DNA of 64,000 nt from an uncultured Lachnospiraceae bacterium (GCA_934317005.1 CAKREB010000002.1:62001-126000); one strand, 5' to 3'. Positions 44,405-53,646 are shown, counted from the stretch's first letter. A program made the numbers and translations. The notes: generated by a model from the sequence alone, not told the origin.

Positions 44405-45066
44405 GCCGGTGCAAACGCTGTATGGTAGAAATATTAGATGATGCAGAAATCTGTCCCTTATGTGGAAATGTTCTAACGAGAGAAGAAACAGACGGAAACA
44501 TGCATTATCCCAATGTGAGCCGTAAGACAAAGGCACTAAAAAGGGTGGTCAATGCGTTGATCTATGCGATGATCGTGATAGAAGTGGTCTTATGTGTTGT
44601 GAACTATTATATGGATGACAGGATTAGCTGGTCAGCAGTTACAGGTGTGTGTATCGCATATGCTGCCTTTACGACAGGTTATTTTTATTACAGGAAGAAC
44701 AGTCATATCCGTAAGATCTTTTCCCAGTCGCTTACGGTCATGCTGCTTTTGATCGTGTTAGATGCCCTGACCGGTATGGAAGGGTGGTCGATCGTGTATG
44801 GACTGCCGTGCGCAGTGTTACTTTTAGATGTTATCTTAGTTGTCTGTATGTTGGTCAATCTGTCACACTGGCAGAGTTATCTTTTAGTACAGATTTTTTC
44901 ACTTTTAGTCAGCGTAGGACTTTTATTGTTATATCTGTTCGGATATACCAAAAGTCCGGTATTACCATGGGTATCCTTTGGCACATCTGCAGTGATTTTT
45001 TCTTTTTGCTGTTCGATGGGATATCGGAAGGCGAAAAGTGAGTTAAAGAAGCGTTTTTATATATAG
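44401..45066 (+). CDS. Zinc-ribbon multi-pass membrane protein (DUF6320-like)
   Basis: This 221-residue protein opens with a CxxC...CxxC zinc ribbon (CKRCMVEILDDAEICPLCGN). From residue ~50 on it has six or seven hydrophobic helices. It has no known function. In clostridial genomes I recall the same trio of acetyltransferase-like protein, DUF6320 protein and alpha/beta hydrolase side by side, so it likely anchors or transports a lipid or acyl product of its neighbours. Start and stop overlap the upstream gene by 4 nt, showing translational coupling. Confidence 0.7.
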   Translation: MSRCKRCMVEILDDAEICPLCGNVLTREETDGNMHYPNVSRKTKALKRVVNALIYAMIVIEVVLCVVNYYMDDRISWSAVTGVCIAYAAFTTGYFYYRKNSHIRKIFSQSLTVMLLLIVLDALTGMEGWSIVYGLPCAVLLLDVILVVCMLVNLSHWQSYLLVQIFSLLVSVGLLLLYLFGYTKSPVLPWVSFGTSAVIFSFCCSMGYRKAKSELKKRFYI

Positions 45067-45148
45067 ATCATGCAGAGAAACTTTCTTTCATGGATGGGTG
45101 AATGTTCGTTTTGTACAGTCTGAAACAGTATAAAGAGAGGAAAAAATA

Positions 45149-46087
45149 TTGAAAAAAGAGATTAGCATACAGGCAAAGATTATTCGGGAACTGATCCATA
45201 TAGCTACCGCAGAAAAAATCTTAGGACCTAAGATTCAGGATGGTACATTTCGAAAACATGTAGTGGAAACAGCGTGGAAATGTCCGGAAGGATATTCTAT
45301 GTTAAAGGTACGTGTAAAAAGCTGCGATGTAGAGATACTGACACCGCCTAAGTTGTTAAGTAATATGGTTGTTTTACAGCTTCATGGAGGTGGATATATC
45401 GGGAAAATGAAAAATGTATATCGCAATTTTGCAAAAAATTATAGCGATATGCGTGGTGGGATGAAAGTGTTTTCCGTTGACTATCGTGTGGCACCGAAGC
45501 ATCCGTATCCGGCGGCGTTAGAGGATGCATACCGGTCATATCGTCTGCTGCTTTCTTTGGGGTATCAGGGAAGCCAGATCGTGTTGGCAGGAGATTCGGC
45601 CGGAGGAGGTCTGTGTCTGGCACTTTGTGCGTATTTAAGAGATCATGAGGTTGAGATGCCGGCTGCTGCGGTTCTTATGTCGCCTTGGACAGATCTGACG
45701 GCATCGGGAAGCTCTTATGAAGAAAACTATACGAAAGATCCACTGTTTGGAAATACAAAGGAAAGCATGATCTACAATGGGGAATATTATAAGGGACATG
45801 ATCCGGCAGATCCCTATATCTCTCCGCTTTTAGGGGAATTTACGGCATTTCCGCCGATGCTTTTTCAGGTAGGAGGGATTGAGATGCTGTTAAGTGATAC
45901 CTTAGATGCCGTTAAGAAAGCAAAAGAGGCAGGCTGTCATGTGACAGAATCAGTCTATGATGGGATGTTTCATGTGTTTCAGATGGCATTAAACCGCATG
46001 CCGGAGTCAGAAAAAGCGTGGACAGAGGTGACAGAATTTGTCAATGCGTTAGAAGAAAATACTTCCGATAACACGGATATGGCATAG
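45149..46087 (+). CDS. Alpha/beta hydrolase, hormone-sensitive-lipase-like esterase
   Basis: This 312-residue esterase has the HSL-family oxyanion motif HGGGYIGKM, the nucleophile elbow GDSAGGGLCLALC, and a closing His in GMFHVFQM. The family hydrolyses short acyl esters. It begins at a TTG codon with GAGAGG eight bases upstream, an uncommon start. No signal peptide is present. As third gene of the cargo trio it may remove, or swap, acyl groups added by the acyltransferase. Substrate unknown. Confidence 0.85.
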   Translation: MKKEISIQAKIIRELIHIATAEKILGPKIQDGTFRKHVVETAWKCPEGYSMLKVRVKSCDVEILTPPKLLSNMVVLQLHGGGYIGKMKNVYRNFAKNYSDMRGGMKVFSVDYRVAPKHPYPAALEDAYRSYRLLLSLGYQGSQIVLAGDSAGGGLCLALCAYLRDHEVEMPAAAVLMSPWTDLTASGSSYEENYTKDPLFGNTKESMIYNGEYYKGHDPADPYISPLLGEFTAFPPMLFQVGGIEMLLSDTLDAVKKAKEAGCHVTESVYDGMFHVFQMALNRMPESEKAWTEVTEFVNALEENTSDNTDMA

Positions 46088-46192
46088 AAATCTCATCTGT
46101 TGTTACAGGCAGAGTGAAAACGATTTCAAAGCATAGTACATGTCATGGCAGGAATACAATACAAAAAGTGTATAAGACAGGAAGTGTATAAA

Positions 46193-47149
46193 ATGGCAGT
46201 GATGCAGTACGAAAAATTACCGCCGGTAGTCAAATGTGGTGCGTATCTTCGGATTTCGCGCGAAGAGTGGGGAAAGGAGGAAAGCAACAGTCTGACAAAC
46301 CAGCGTAAGCTGATCACACAGTTTGTAAAAAAGCAGCAGAACTTTGAACTGTGCCGTGAGTGGGTGGATGACGGTGTAAGCGGCAGTCATTTTGACAGAG
46401 AGGGGCTCAGAAAGATGTTATGCTCCGTGGCAAAAAGGGAGATTACATGCATTATTGTGAAGGATCTGTCAAGGTTTGGCAGGGAATACATCGAAACGGG
46501 ATATTATCTGCAGGAGTTTTTTCCGAAGCATGATATCCGATTTATTGCTGTCTGTGATGGATATGACAGTGCATCGGCACATTTTATGGAACAAAATCTT
46601 TTGATGCCAATTCTTAATATTCTAAATGACAGCTATTGTCAGGATATTTCTCAAAAGGTTCGGATACAACAGGAGATAAAAAGACAGGAGGGCGCCTATA
46701 TAGGTGCTTTTTGTGTATATGGCTATAAAAAGGATACAGATGATCATAATCATCTGGTGATCGATCAGGCAGCGGCAGGGGTTGTTCGAAGCATTTTTGA
46801 AATGAAGGCATCAGGAATGTCTGCAGAAAGGATCAGTGCATGGCTCAATGAAAAAGGGGTGTTATCACCATATGAATATAAGAAAGAAAAAAACAGCCGT
46901 TTTGTTTCGGGATTTGTAAAAGAAAAAACATGTCTGTGGCATCCGAATGCCGTGCGCAGGATACTAAAGGATGAAGTATATATTGGAAGCATCGTACAGG
47001 GAAAACGAAAAAAGATAAGCTATAAGCTGTCCATAAGAGAAAATATTCCAAGCAGGCAGTGGGTCAGAGTAGCACATATGCATGAACCAATTGTATCGGA
47101 TGCACTGTTTAAAAAGGCGCAGCAAAGTATTGGAAGGAAAAGACAATGA
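46193..47149 (+). CDS. Serine recombinase 1 (resolvase plus recombinase domain)
   Basis: This 318-residue DNA recombinase starts with a resolvase catalytic domain (~13-160): AYLRISREE with nucleophile Ser22, NSLTNQRKLI, and CIIVKDLSRFGREYIETGYY with the catalytic Arg residues. A recombinase domain follows (~170-315; GAYIGAFCVYGYKKD, AWLNEKGVLSPYEY, LWHPNAVRRILKDEVYIG). It lacks the long zinc-ribbon/coiled-coil tail of 500-700-residue large serine integrases. ATG 46193 follows AGGAAGTG. Its stop overlaps the start of a second recombinase, so the pair is made together and may act as a hetero-complex. Confidence 0.9.
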   Translation: MAVMQYEKLPPVVKCGAYLRISREEWGKEESNSLTNQRKLITQFVKKQQNFELCREWVDDGVSGSHFDREGLRKMLCSVAKREITCIIVKDLSRFGREYIETGYYLQEFFPKHDIRFIAVCDGYDSASAHFMEQNLLMPILNILNDSYCQDISQKVRIQQEIKRQEGAYIGAFCVYGYKKDTDDHNHLVIDQAAAGVVRSIFEMKASGMSAERISAWLNEKGVLSPYEYKKEKNSRFVSGFVKEKTCLWHPNAVRRILKDEVYIGSIVQGKRKKISYKLSIRENIPSRQWVRVAHMHEPIVSDALFKKAQQSIGRKRQ

Positions 47150-47874
47150 AGGCAGCAATCTATGCAAGGGTTTCTGTAAAGCATAAAAATCGAAAGGATA
47201 TGACGATACAGGCGCAGATACAGGCATGCCGGCAGGCTTTAGAAAAGAAGGGGGTAAAAGAGGAGGAAGTGCTATTTTGTGATACAGGATATTCCGGAAA
47301 AAGCATGGATCGTCCTGCCTTTTTGGAGCTGCTTAGAATGATACAAAACAGAAATGTGCAGGTGTTAGCGGTAAAGGACTTTTCAAGGCTTGGGAGAAAC
47401 TATCGGGAAGTGGGAGAGTTTGTAGAGAAGGTATTGCCGTGCTGTAGAGTACGGTTAGTTACCGTGACAGAGCATTTTGACAGTGCAGAAGGCAGGTCAG
47501 TGACGGCAGCAGGTTTGTTTCATTTGCTAAATGAATGGTATCTTCATGATCTGTCTAAAAAGGTTTCGTCTGTTAAGAAGGAAAAAAAGCGAATGGGAAA
47601 TTATATGGGAAGTACTGCGCCATATGGTTATCGGATTGTTTTGAAAAATGGAATACGAATATTAGAAAAAGATCCAAGTTATCAGGTTGTTCAGAAAATA
47701 TGTGCTCTGTCAGACAAAGGATATTCTTCAGAAGAGATTGTAAGAGAATTATACAAAGAACGTGTCAATCCGCCAAAATGCTATGCTCAGAGTCAAAAAT
47801 TATATTTTGAAGCCGGAGAAGAAAAGCATTGGCAGGGGGGGACGATACGAAATCTTTTAAGAAGAGAAAAGTAA
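47146..47874 (+). CDS. Serine recombinase 2 (resolvase plus short recombinase domain)
   Basis: This 242-residue protein has a full resolvase domain (AAIYARVSVKHKN with nucleophile Ser10; VLAVKDFSRLGRNYREVGEF) and a shortened recombinase domain (MGSTAPYGYRIVLKNG, GYSSEEIVRELYKERV, WQGGTIRNLLRREK). It ends just before the usual DNA-contacting tail. The ATG lies in the ATGA overlap with recombinase 1. Its stop codon is 11 bp from the sleC junction. A paired set of short serine recombinases recalls the CcrA/CcrB pair of staphylococcal cassettes, though these are much smaller. Confidence 0.9.
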   Translation: MKAAIYARVSVKHKNRKDMTIQAQIQACRQALEKKGVKEEEVLFCDTGYSGKSMDRPAFLELLRMIQNRNVQVLAVKDFSRLGRNYREVGEFVEKVLPCCRVRLVTVTEHFDSAEGRSVTAAGLFHLLNEWYLHDLSKKVSSVKKEKKRMGNYMGSTAPYGYRIVLKNGIRILEKDPSYQVVQKICALSDKGYSSEEIVRELYKERVNPPKCYAQSQKLYFEAGEEKHWQGGTIRNLLRREK

Positions 47875-47885
47875 CGTACACCAGA

Positions 47886-48374
47886 GGGGATTACGACGCG
47901 GCTTAATACAATCTCACCGGTCTGTGTGATCGGTTTGACTTCCTCTTCCGGAATCTTAGGAGGATAATCCCCATATAAGGTATGTGGTGGGATAACATAA
48001 AGCTCGGTTGTGTTCTCGCTTTTTAAAGGAAGCAGGGAAGTGTTTTGCAGTGCTGTCTGCCCGGATAGGATTTCGGCACCGGATATGTCGATCGGTTCAT
48101 ATCCGGGTGCCTGGATACGAATGTTATAGACTGCATAGGGCTGATCAGACTCAGGGATCATGCTGTATTCGACAGGTGGAGCTTTTAATGCAACACTTTC
48201 TGTCTGCCCGTTTTCATCGGTCGTGATCTCTTCGATAATATTACCCGTATCATTGATATCACTGATCTGGATCGTTGCACCTTTAAGTGGCCGTGCGGTG
48301 GCTGAGGAAGTGATATTTGCACGAAAGTAGCCGGTGTCTGTGAGATTTTGCTGGTTTGCCTGTAATGAAGCCAT
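47886..48374 (-). pseudogene. sleC: SleC-like protein, N-terminal part (163 codons)
   Basis: From the ATG at 48374 the frame gives an Ig-like/carboxypeptidase-regulatory type domain (RPLKGATIQISDIND, APPVEYSMIPESDQPYAVYN, APGYEPIDISGAEIL). The SleC pro-region signature VIPPHTLYGDYPPKIPEEEV then leads to EIVLSRVVIP. After this Pro (codon 163) family homology ends, and the frame runs 31 codons into the insert before a stop. On the same strand upstream, CATATGATA resembles the -10 of sporulation sigma-E/K promoters, weak evidence for developmental control. The C-terminal half is at 42242-43012. Confidence 0.85.
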
Positions 48375-48621
48375 ACTGTGATCATCCTTATTATGAAATT
48401 ATCGTTGTACTATCATATGCAAAAAATGAAATCGTGACATTGCTATTTTTTAGAAGATACAGTACAATGAATAATGTCTGACATATGGTATACATGTATT
48501 TTGTGTGTACTGTAGAACAAAGGAAAAGAAAGTATCTGATGGTACGAGCCTGGCATGGATGCCGGTATAGTGGCTAAAGGAGTCTGTCAGTACAAAATAT
48601 ATAAGAAAGTAGAGAGAACAG

Positions 48622-49056
48622 ATGGAACAGATCAAGATTAAATATTTTTCGAACGAGATTGAAAAGTTAGATTATATCGAAGGAAAATCGGATTGGATCG
48701 ACCTTCGGGCATCGGAAGAGGTAGAATTAAAGCAGGGAGATTTTAAGTTAATTCCGCTTGGTGTGGCAATGGAACTGCCTGCAGGATATGAGGCACATAT
48801 CGTTCCAAGAAGCAGTACCTATAAAAACTTTGGCATCATTCAGGCAAACCATTGCGGTATAGTCGATGGTTCCTATTGTGGGGATAACGATATGTGGCGC
48901 ATGCCGGTTATCGCAATGCGTGATACGGTGATTCATGTCAATGACCGCATCTGTCAGTTTCGTATCATGAAGAATCAGCCAACAATCGTGTTTGAAGAGG
49001 TAGAACATCTGGAGGGAGCAGACCGCGGTGGCTTTGGCTCTACCGGAAAGCAGTAA
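48622..49056 (+). CDS. dut: dUTP diphosphatase
   Basis: This 144-residue trimeric dUTPase hydrolyses dUTP to dUMP, keeping uracil out of DNA. Motifs are seen in order: DWIDLRASE (motif 1, with the usual AGxDL altered to DWIDL), VPRSSTYKNFGI (2), NHCGIVDGSYCGDNDMWRMP (3, catalytic Asp), ICQFRIM (4) and RGGFGSTGK (5, C-terminal arm). The start has a modest GTAGAGAG ribosome site. It stands alone, directly upstream of sleC on the opposite strand and of leuB on its own. Confidence 0.92.
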   Translation: MEQIKIKYFSNEIEKLDYIEGKSDWIDLRASEEVELKQGDFKLIPLGVAMELPAGYEAHIVPRSSTYKNFGIIQANHCGIVDGSYCGDNDMWRMPVIAMRDTVIHVNDRICQFRIMKNQPTIVFEEVEHLEGADRGGFGSTGKQ

Positions 49057-49091
49057 TCCTATAGACAAAGAAATGTAGGAAAAAGCATTAC

Positions 49092-49120
49092 TTGACATGA
49101 AAATGATTTCTGTATACACT
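49092..49120 (+). promoter_or_regulatory. Promoter of leuB-ilvD-ilvB
   Basis: TTGACA (49092-49097), a 17-bp spacer and TACACT (49115-49120) lie 40 bp before leuB. The leader is too short for a T-box or a leader-peptide attenuator. Confidence 0.7.
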
Positions 49121-49160
49121 ATAAATTAATGCATTTTATATTTAGAAAGGAAGCGTTAGG

Positions 49161-50243
49161 ATGAACTATAAGATAGCAGCGATTGCTGGAGATGGAATTG
49201 GCCCTGAGATTGTTCGGGAGGCGAGAAAAGTATTAGATAAGGTAGGACAGAAATATGGTCATACTTTTACATATGAAGAACTTTTGATGGGAGGCTGCTC
49301 GATCGATGTTTACGGAGAGTCTTTGACAGATGAAACATTGGAAAAGGCTAAGGCATGTGATTCAGTTCTTCTTGGAGCAGTCGGTGGAAATGTCGGACAG
49401 TCGAACTGGTATCAGATTGAGCCAAGTAAGCGTCCGGAGGCAGGACTTTTAAAAATTCGTAAGGGATTGGGACTGTATGCTAACATTCGTCCGGCGGTTC
49501 TTTTTGATGAATTAAGCGGAGCATGCCCATTAAAGCCGGAACTGACAGAGGGCGGTTTTGACTTTGTGGTTATGAGAGAACTTACAGGTGGTCTTTACTT
49601 TGGTGACAGAAAGACAGTAGAAGAAAATGGTGTGTTAAAGGCTATCGATACATTGACATATGATGAAAATGAGATCCGTCGTATTGCAAAGTGGGGATTT
49701 GATGTTGCCATGAAGCGTAACAAGAAAGTGTGCAGCGTAGATAAGGCAAACGTCTTAGATTCTTCCAGATTGTGGAGAAAGGTAGTCAAAGAAGTTGCAA
49801 AGGATTATCCGGAAGTGGAACTGACAGATATGTTGGTAGACAACTGTGCGATGCAGCTGGTTCGTGATCCAAAGCAGTTTGATGTTATCTTAACGGAAAA
49901 TATGTTTGGCGACATCTTATCAGATGAGGCAAGTATGGTGACAGGATCGATCGGAATGCTTTCTTCCGCGAGTCTTGGTGCTACAAAGTTAGGACTGTAT
50001 GAGCCAAGTCATGGTTCAGCACCGGATATAGCAGGTCAGGATAAGGCAAATCCAATCGCAACTATCCTTTCAGCAGCAATGATGCTTCGTTATTCCTTTG
50101 ATCTGGAAGAAGAGGCAGATGCAGTAGAGGCAGCAGTTAAGCAGGTATTAAAAGACGGATACCGTACGATTGATATTATGTCGGAAGGCAAGACACAGGT
50201 TGGCACGATTCAGATGGGTGATCTGATCTGTGAGAGAATATAG
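49161..50243 (+). CDS. leuB: 3-isopropylmalate dehydrogenase
   Basis: This 360-residue enzyme oxidises 3-isopropylmalate in leucine synthesis. Signature segments include IAGDGIGPEIVREA (nucleotide site), LLKIRKGLGLYANIRP, MRELTGGLYFG (substrate Arg/Tyr) and NMFGDILSDEASM plus the NAD-selective GLYEPSHGSAPDIAG. AAAGGAAG precedes the ATG. It heads an operon with ilvD and ilvB. leuA, leuC and leuD are not in the window. Confidence 0.95.
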   Translation: MNYKIAAIAGDGIGPEIVREARKVLDKVGQKYGHTFTYEELLMGGCSIDVYGESLTDETLEKAKACDSVLLGAVGGNVGQSNWYQIEPSKRPEAGLLKIRKGLGLYANIRPAVLFDELSGACPLKPELTEGGFDFVVMRELTGGLYFGDRKTVEENGVLKAIDTLTYDENEIRRIAKWGFDVAMKRNKKVCSVDKANVLDSSRLWRKVVKEVAKDYPEVELTDMLVDNCAMQLVRDPKQFDVILTENMFGDILSDEASMVTGSIGMLSSASLGATKLGLYEPSHGSAPDIAGQDKANPIATILSAAMMLRYSFDLEEEADAVEAAVKQVLKDGYRTIDIMSEGKTQVGTIQMGDLICERI

Positions 50244-50286
50244 AGTTTTGTCAGAGTAATTATGATATAAATTGGAGGAAGAACAG

Positions 50287-51951
50287 ATGAAGAGTGATGC
50301 AGTAAAAAAGGGTATGGCAACAGCGCCACAGCGTTCGTTGTTTAATGCACTTGGATTGACAGAAGAAGAACTGGAAAAGCCATTGGTAGGTATCGTAAGC
50401 TCCTACAATGAGATTGTTCCGGGTCATATGAATATAGATAAGATCGTAGAGGCTGTAAAGATGGGCGTCGCTATGGCCGGCGGTACACCAATCGTATTTC
50501 CTGCGATTGCAGTATGTGACGGTATCGCTATGGGACACGTTGGCATGAAGTATTCTTTGGTGACACGTGATCTGATTGCTGATTCGACAGAGTGTATGGC
50601 TACAGCACATCAGTTTGATGCACTGGTTATGGTGCCAAACTGTGATAAAAACGTTCCGGGACTTTTGATGGCTGCTGCAAGATTAAATGTACCAACAGTA
50701 TTTGTCAGTGGCGGTCCGATGCTTGCCGGTCATGTAAAAGGAAACAAGACAAGTCTTTCTTCTATGTTTGAGGCAGTTGGTGCATATGCTGCTGGCAAGA
50801 TGACAGAGGAAGATGTCGATGATTATGTATGCAACGCATGTCCGACATGTGGTTCCTGCTCCGGTATGTACACGGCAAACAGTATGAATTGTCTGACAGA
50901 GGCAATCGGTATGGGACTTCAGGGCAATGGAACTATTCCGGCTGTATATTCGCAGAGATTAAAGCTTGCAAAGCATGCCGGTATGAAGGTTATGGAACTG
51001 TTGGAAAAGAATATCCGTCCAAGAGATATTTTAACAAAGGAAGCTTTTGAAAATGCCCTGACAGTAGATATGGCTCTGGGATGTTCGACAAATACTATGC
51101 TTCATCTGCCTGCGATCGCACATGAAGCAGGTGTAGAGATTAACTTAGATATTGCAAATGAAATTAGTGCGCATACACCAAATATCTGCCATCTGGCACC
51201 GGCCGGACATCATTACATGGAAGAGTTAAATGAAGCAGGTGGAATCTATGCTGTTATGAATGAGCTGAATAAGAAAGGCTTATTACATACAGATCTGATC
51301 ACTGCTACCGGTAAGACAGTTGGTGAAAATATCAAGGGATGTGAAAATAGAAATACAGAAATTATCCGTCCGATTGACAATCCATACAGTGAAACAGGTG
51401 GAATTGCCGTATTGCGTGGTAACATTGCACCGGATAGCTGCGTAGTAAAGCGTTCTGCTGTTGTTCCGGAAATGATGGTACACGAAGGCCCGGCAAGAGT
51501 CTTTGATTGCGAGGAAGATGCAATAGAAGCAATCCGTGGTGGAAAGATCGTAGCAGGAGATGTTGTTGTCATCCGCTATGAGGGACCAAAGGGTGGTCCT
51601 GGTATGAGAGAAATGTTAAATCCAACTTCTGCAATCGCAGGAATGGGATTAGGTTCCAGTGTAGCCTTAATTACAGACGGACGTTTCTCAGGTGCATCAA
51701 GAGGTGCATCAATCGGTCATGTATCACCGGAAGCCGCTGTGGGCGGACCAATCGCACTGATCGAAGAAGGGGATATCATTTCTATCAATATTCCGGAGAA
51801 TACAATTAATGTAAAGGTTTCTGACGACGAGCTTGCAAAGAGAAAAGAAAATTGGACACCAAAGGAACCAAAAGTAAAAACAGGCTATCTTGCAAGATAT
51901 GCATCTATGGTAACATCAGCAGATAAGGGTGCAATCTTACAGATAAAATAG
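50287..51951 (+). CDS. ilvD: Dihydroxy-acid dehydratase
   Basis: This 554-residue iron-sulfur enzyme makes the 2-oxo acids that become valine and isoleucine. Cluster cysteines are in NCDKNVPGLLMA and CPTCGSCSGMYTAN. The C-terminal signature LITDGRFSGASRG and HVSPEAAVGGPIA are intact. ATG 50287 follows GGAGG by eight bases. A TTG at 50272 would overlap this site. It lies 43 nt after leuB and 9 nt before ilvB. Confidence 0.96.
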   Translation: MKSDAVKKGMATAPQRSLFNALGLTEEELEKPLVGIVSSYNEIVPGHMNIDKIVEAVKMGVAMAGGTPIVFPAIAVCDGIAMGHVGMKYSLVTRDLIADSTECMATAHQFDALVMVPNCDKNVPGLLMAAARLNVPTVFVSGGPMLAGHVKGNKTSLSSMFEAVGAYAAGKMTEEDVDDYVCNACPTCGSCSGMYTANSMNCLTEAIGMGLQGNGTIPAVYSQRLKLAKHAGMKVMELLEKNIRPRDILTKEAFENALTVDMALGCSTNTMLHLPAIAHEAGVEINLDIANEISAHTPNICHLAPAGHHYMEELNEAGGIYAVMNELNKKGLLHTDLITATGKTVGENIKGCENRNTEIIRPIDNPYSETGGIAVLRGNIAPDSCVVKRSAVVPEMMVHEGPARVFDCEEDAIEAIRGGKIVAGDVVVIRYEGPKGGPGMREMLNPTSAIAGMGLGSSVALITDGRFSGASRGASIGHVSPEAAVGGPIALIEEGDIISINIPENTINVKVSDDELAKRKENWTPKEPKVKTGYLARYASMVTSADKGAILQIK

Positions 51952-51960
51952 GAGGAAACA

Positions 51961-53646
51961 ATGCAGTTGACAGGTTCTCAGATTGTAATTGAATGTTTAA
52001 AAGAGCAGGGCGTGGATACCGTTTTTGGATATCCGGGCGGTGCAATCTTAAATATTTATGATGAGTTATATCGTCATCAGGACGAAATCAAACATATTTT
52101 AACCTCGCATGAGCAGGGAGCTGCTCATGCCGCAGACGGATATGCACGTGCAACCGGAAAAGTAGGCGTGTGTATGGCAACTAGTGGCCCGGGAGCAACA
52201 AATTTAGTTACCGGAATTGCAACAGCGTATCTGGATTCCGTTCCGGTCGTTGCTATTACCTGTAACGTCGGACTTCCGTTACTTGGAAAGGATTCTTTTC
52301 AGGAAATCGATATTGCAGGCGTTACGATGCCAATTACAAAGCACAGCTTTATTGTGAAAAATGTAGAAGATCTGGCACCGACACTTCGCCGTGCGTTTGA
52401 AATCGCAAAATCCGGACGTCCGGGACCGGTTTTAGTCGATATTGTAAAGAGTGCGACAAGTGATGAAACGGAATACATAAAGGAAGTACCAAAGATTATT
52501 CCGCGTTCTACGGATAAAATTGATCAGAACAGCATCGAAGATGCATTAAAGTTGATTCACAAGGCAAAAAAGCCTGTGATTTTTGTCGGTGGTGGTGCAG
52601 TGATCGCCGGAGCGAACAAAGAACTGTTTGAATTTGTACAGAGAGTTGACGCACCGGTGACAGACAGCCTGATGGGAAAGGGTGCTTATCCGGGTACGGA
52701 TGATAAGTATATCGGTATGCTTGGTATGCATGGAACTAAGACGGCAAATTTAAGCGTAGCCGAATGTGATCTTTTGATCGTTGTTGGTTCACGTTTTTCC
52801 GATCGTGTAACGGGAAACACAAAGACATTTGCACAGAATGCGAAGATTATCCAGATCGACATTGACGAGGCAGAGATTAACAAAAACGTGTTAGTAGATA
52901 TCAGCGTGATCGGAGATATCAAGTCAGTGTTAGATATTTTTAACTCTAAGTTAGAACAGCATTATCACAAAGAGTGGATGGATAAGGTGATGGCGAGAAA
53001 GGATGCCCTTCCTTTAAATTACAATCCGAATGGTCTGACCGGTCCATATATTATGGAGAAGTTAGATGAAATCACAGACGGAGATGCGATCATAGCAACA
53101 GAGGTAGGTCAGCATCAGATGTGGGCAGCACAGTATTACAAATACAAAGAACCTCGTACTTTTATCACATCCGGCGGTCTGGGAACCATGGGATATGGTC
53201 TTGGTGCTGCAATCGGTGCAAAGGTAGCACATCCGGAAAAGACGGTTGTAAATATTGCCGGTGACGGATGCTTCCGCATGAACATGAATGAGATTGCGAC
53301 AGCAACAAGAGCAAATATTCCGGTAATCGAGATTGTGTTTAACAATCACGTGCTTGGAATGGTAAGACAGTGGCAGACTTTGTTCTATGGAAAACGCTAT
53401 TCGCATACAGTATTAAATGACTGCGTTGATTTTGTAAAGCTTGCTGAGGCAATGGGAGCAAAAGCATACCGCATTACAAAGAAGGAAGAAGTAGAACCAG
53501 TCTTAAAAGAGGCAATCAGTCTGAATACACCTGTCTTGATCGAGTGCATCATTGACAGCGATGATAAGGTATTTCCAATGGTACCACCAGGAAAGAATCT
53601 GGATGATGCCTTTGATGAGAAAGATCTTGAGGCAGGAAAAAATTAG
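51961..53646 (+). CDS. ilvB: Acetolactate synthase, large subunit
   Basis: This 561-residue thiamine-diphosphate enzyme condenses pyruvate (or pyruvate and 2-oxobutyrate), the first common step to branched-chain amino acids. The catalytic Glu is in HEQGAAHAADGYARATG. The ThDP motif reads NIAGDGCFRMNMNEIATATR ... NNHVLGMVRQW. The biosynthetic-type C-terminal arm (FPMVPPGKNLDD) is present. No ilvN/ilvH regulatory subunit follows: the next gene is serC, so the small subunit must be elsewhere or absent. GGAGG precedes the ATG. Confidence 0.95.
   Translation: MQLTGSQIVIECLKEQGVDTVFGYPGGAILNIYDELYRHQDEIKHILTSHEQGAAHAADGYARATGKVGVCMATSGPGATNLVTGIATAYLDSVPVVAITCNVGLPLLGKDSFQEIDIAGVTMPITKHSFIVKNVEDLAPTLRRAFEIAKSGRPGPVLVDIVKSATSDETEYIKEVPKIIPRSTDKIDQNSIEDALKLIHKAKKPVIFVGGGAVIAGANKELFEFVQRVDAPVTDSLMGKGAYPGTDDKYIGMLGMHGTKTANLSVAECDLLIVVGSRFSDRVTGNTKTFAQNAKIIQIDIDEAEINKNVLVDISVIGDIKSVLDIFNSKLEQHYHKEWMDKVMARKDALPLNYNPNGLTGPYIMEKLDEITDGDAIIATEVGQHQMWAAQYYKYKEPRTFITSGGLGTMGYGLGAAIGAKVAHPEKTVVNIAGDGCFRMNMNEIATATRANIPVIEIVFNNHVLGMVRQWQTLFYGKRYSHTVLNDCVDFVKLAEAMGAKAYRITKKEEVEPVLKEAISLNTPVLIECIIDSDDKVFPMVPPGKNLDDAFDEKDLEAGKN

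Larger units (their letters stand above)
43013..47889 (+). mobile_element. 4.87-kb serine-recombinase element interrupting sleC (skin-like)
   Basis: The two sleC fragments abut runs of C on the gene strand: five at 43017-43013 and four at 47889-47886. Joining them within CCCC gives GTA-ATC-CCC-GAA-TAT, that is VVIPEYV, as in intact family members, with the frame restored. The insert carries five plus-strand genes: acyltransferase, zinc-ribbon membrane protein, esterase, and two serine recombinases. The last recombinase ends 11 bp from the junction, as usual for integrases next to their attachment site. The joined ends form an imperfect dyad (CACTCCA ... TGGTGTAC) around TCCCC, a plausible attP. 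Confidence 0.85.

Noticed and set aside
47793..48374. 193-residue stand-alone protein
   Set aside because: The last ~31 codons run into the element and overlap the recombinase gene on the other strand. The homologous part is the sleC 5' end.
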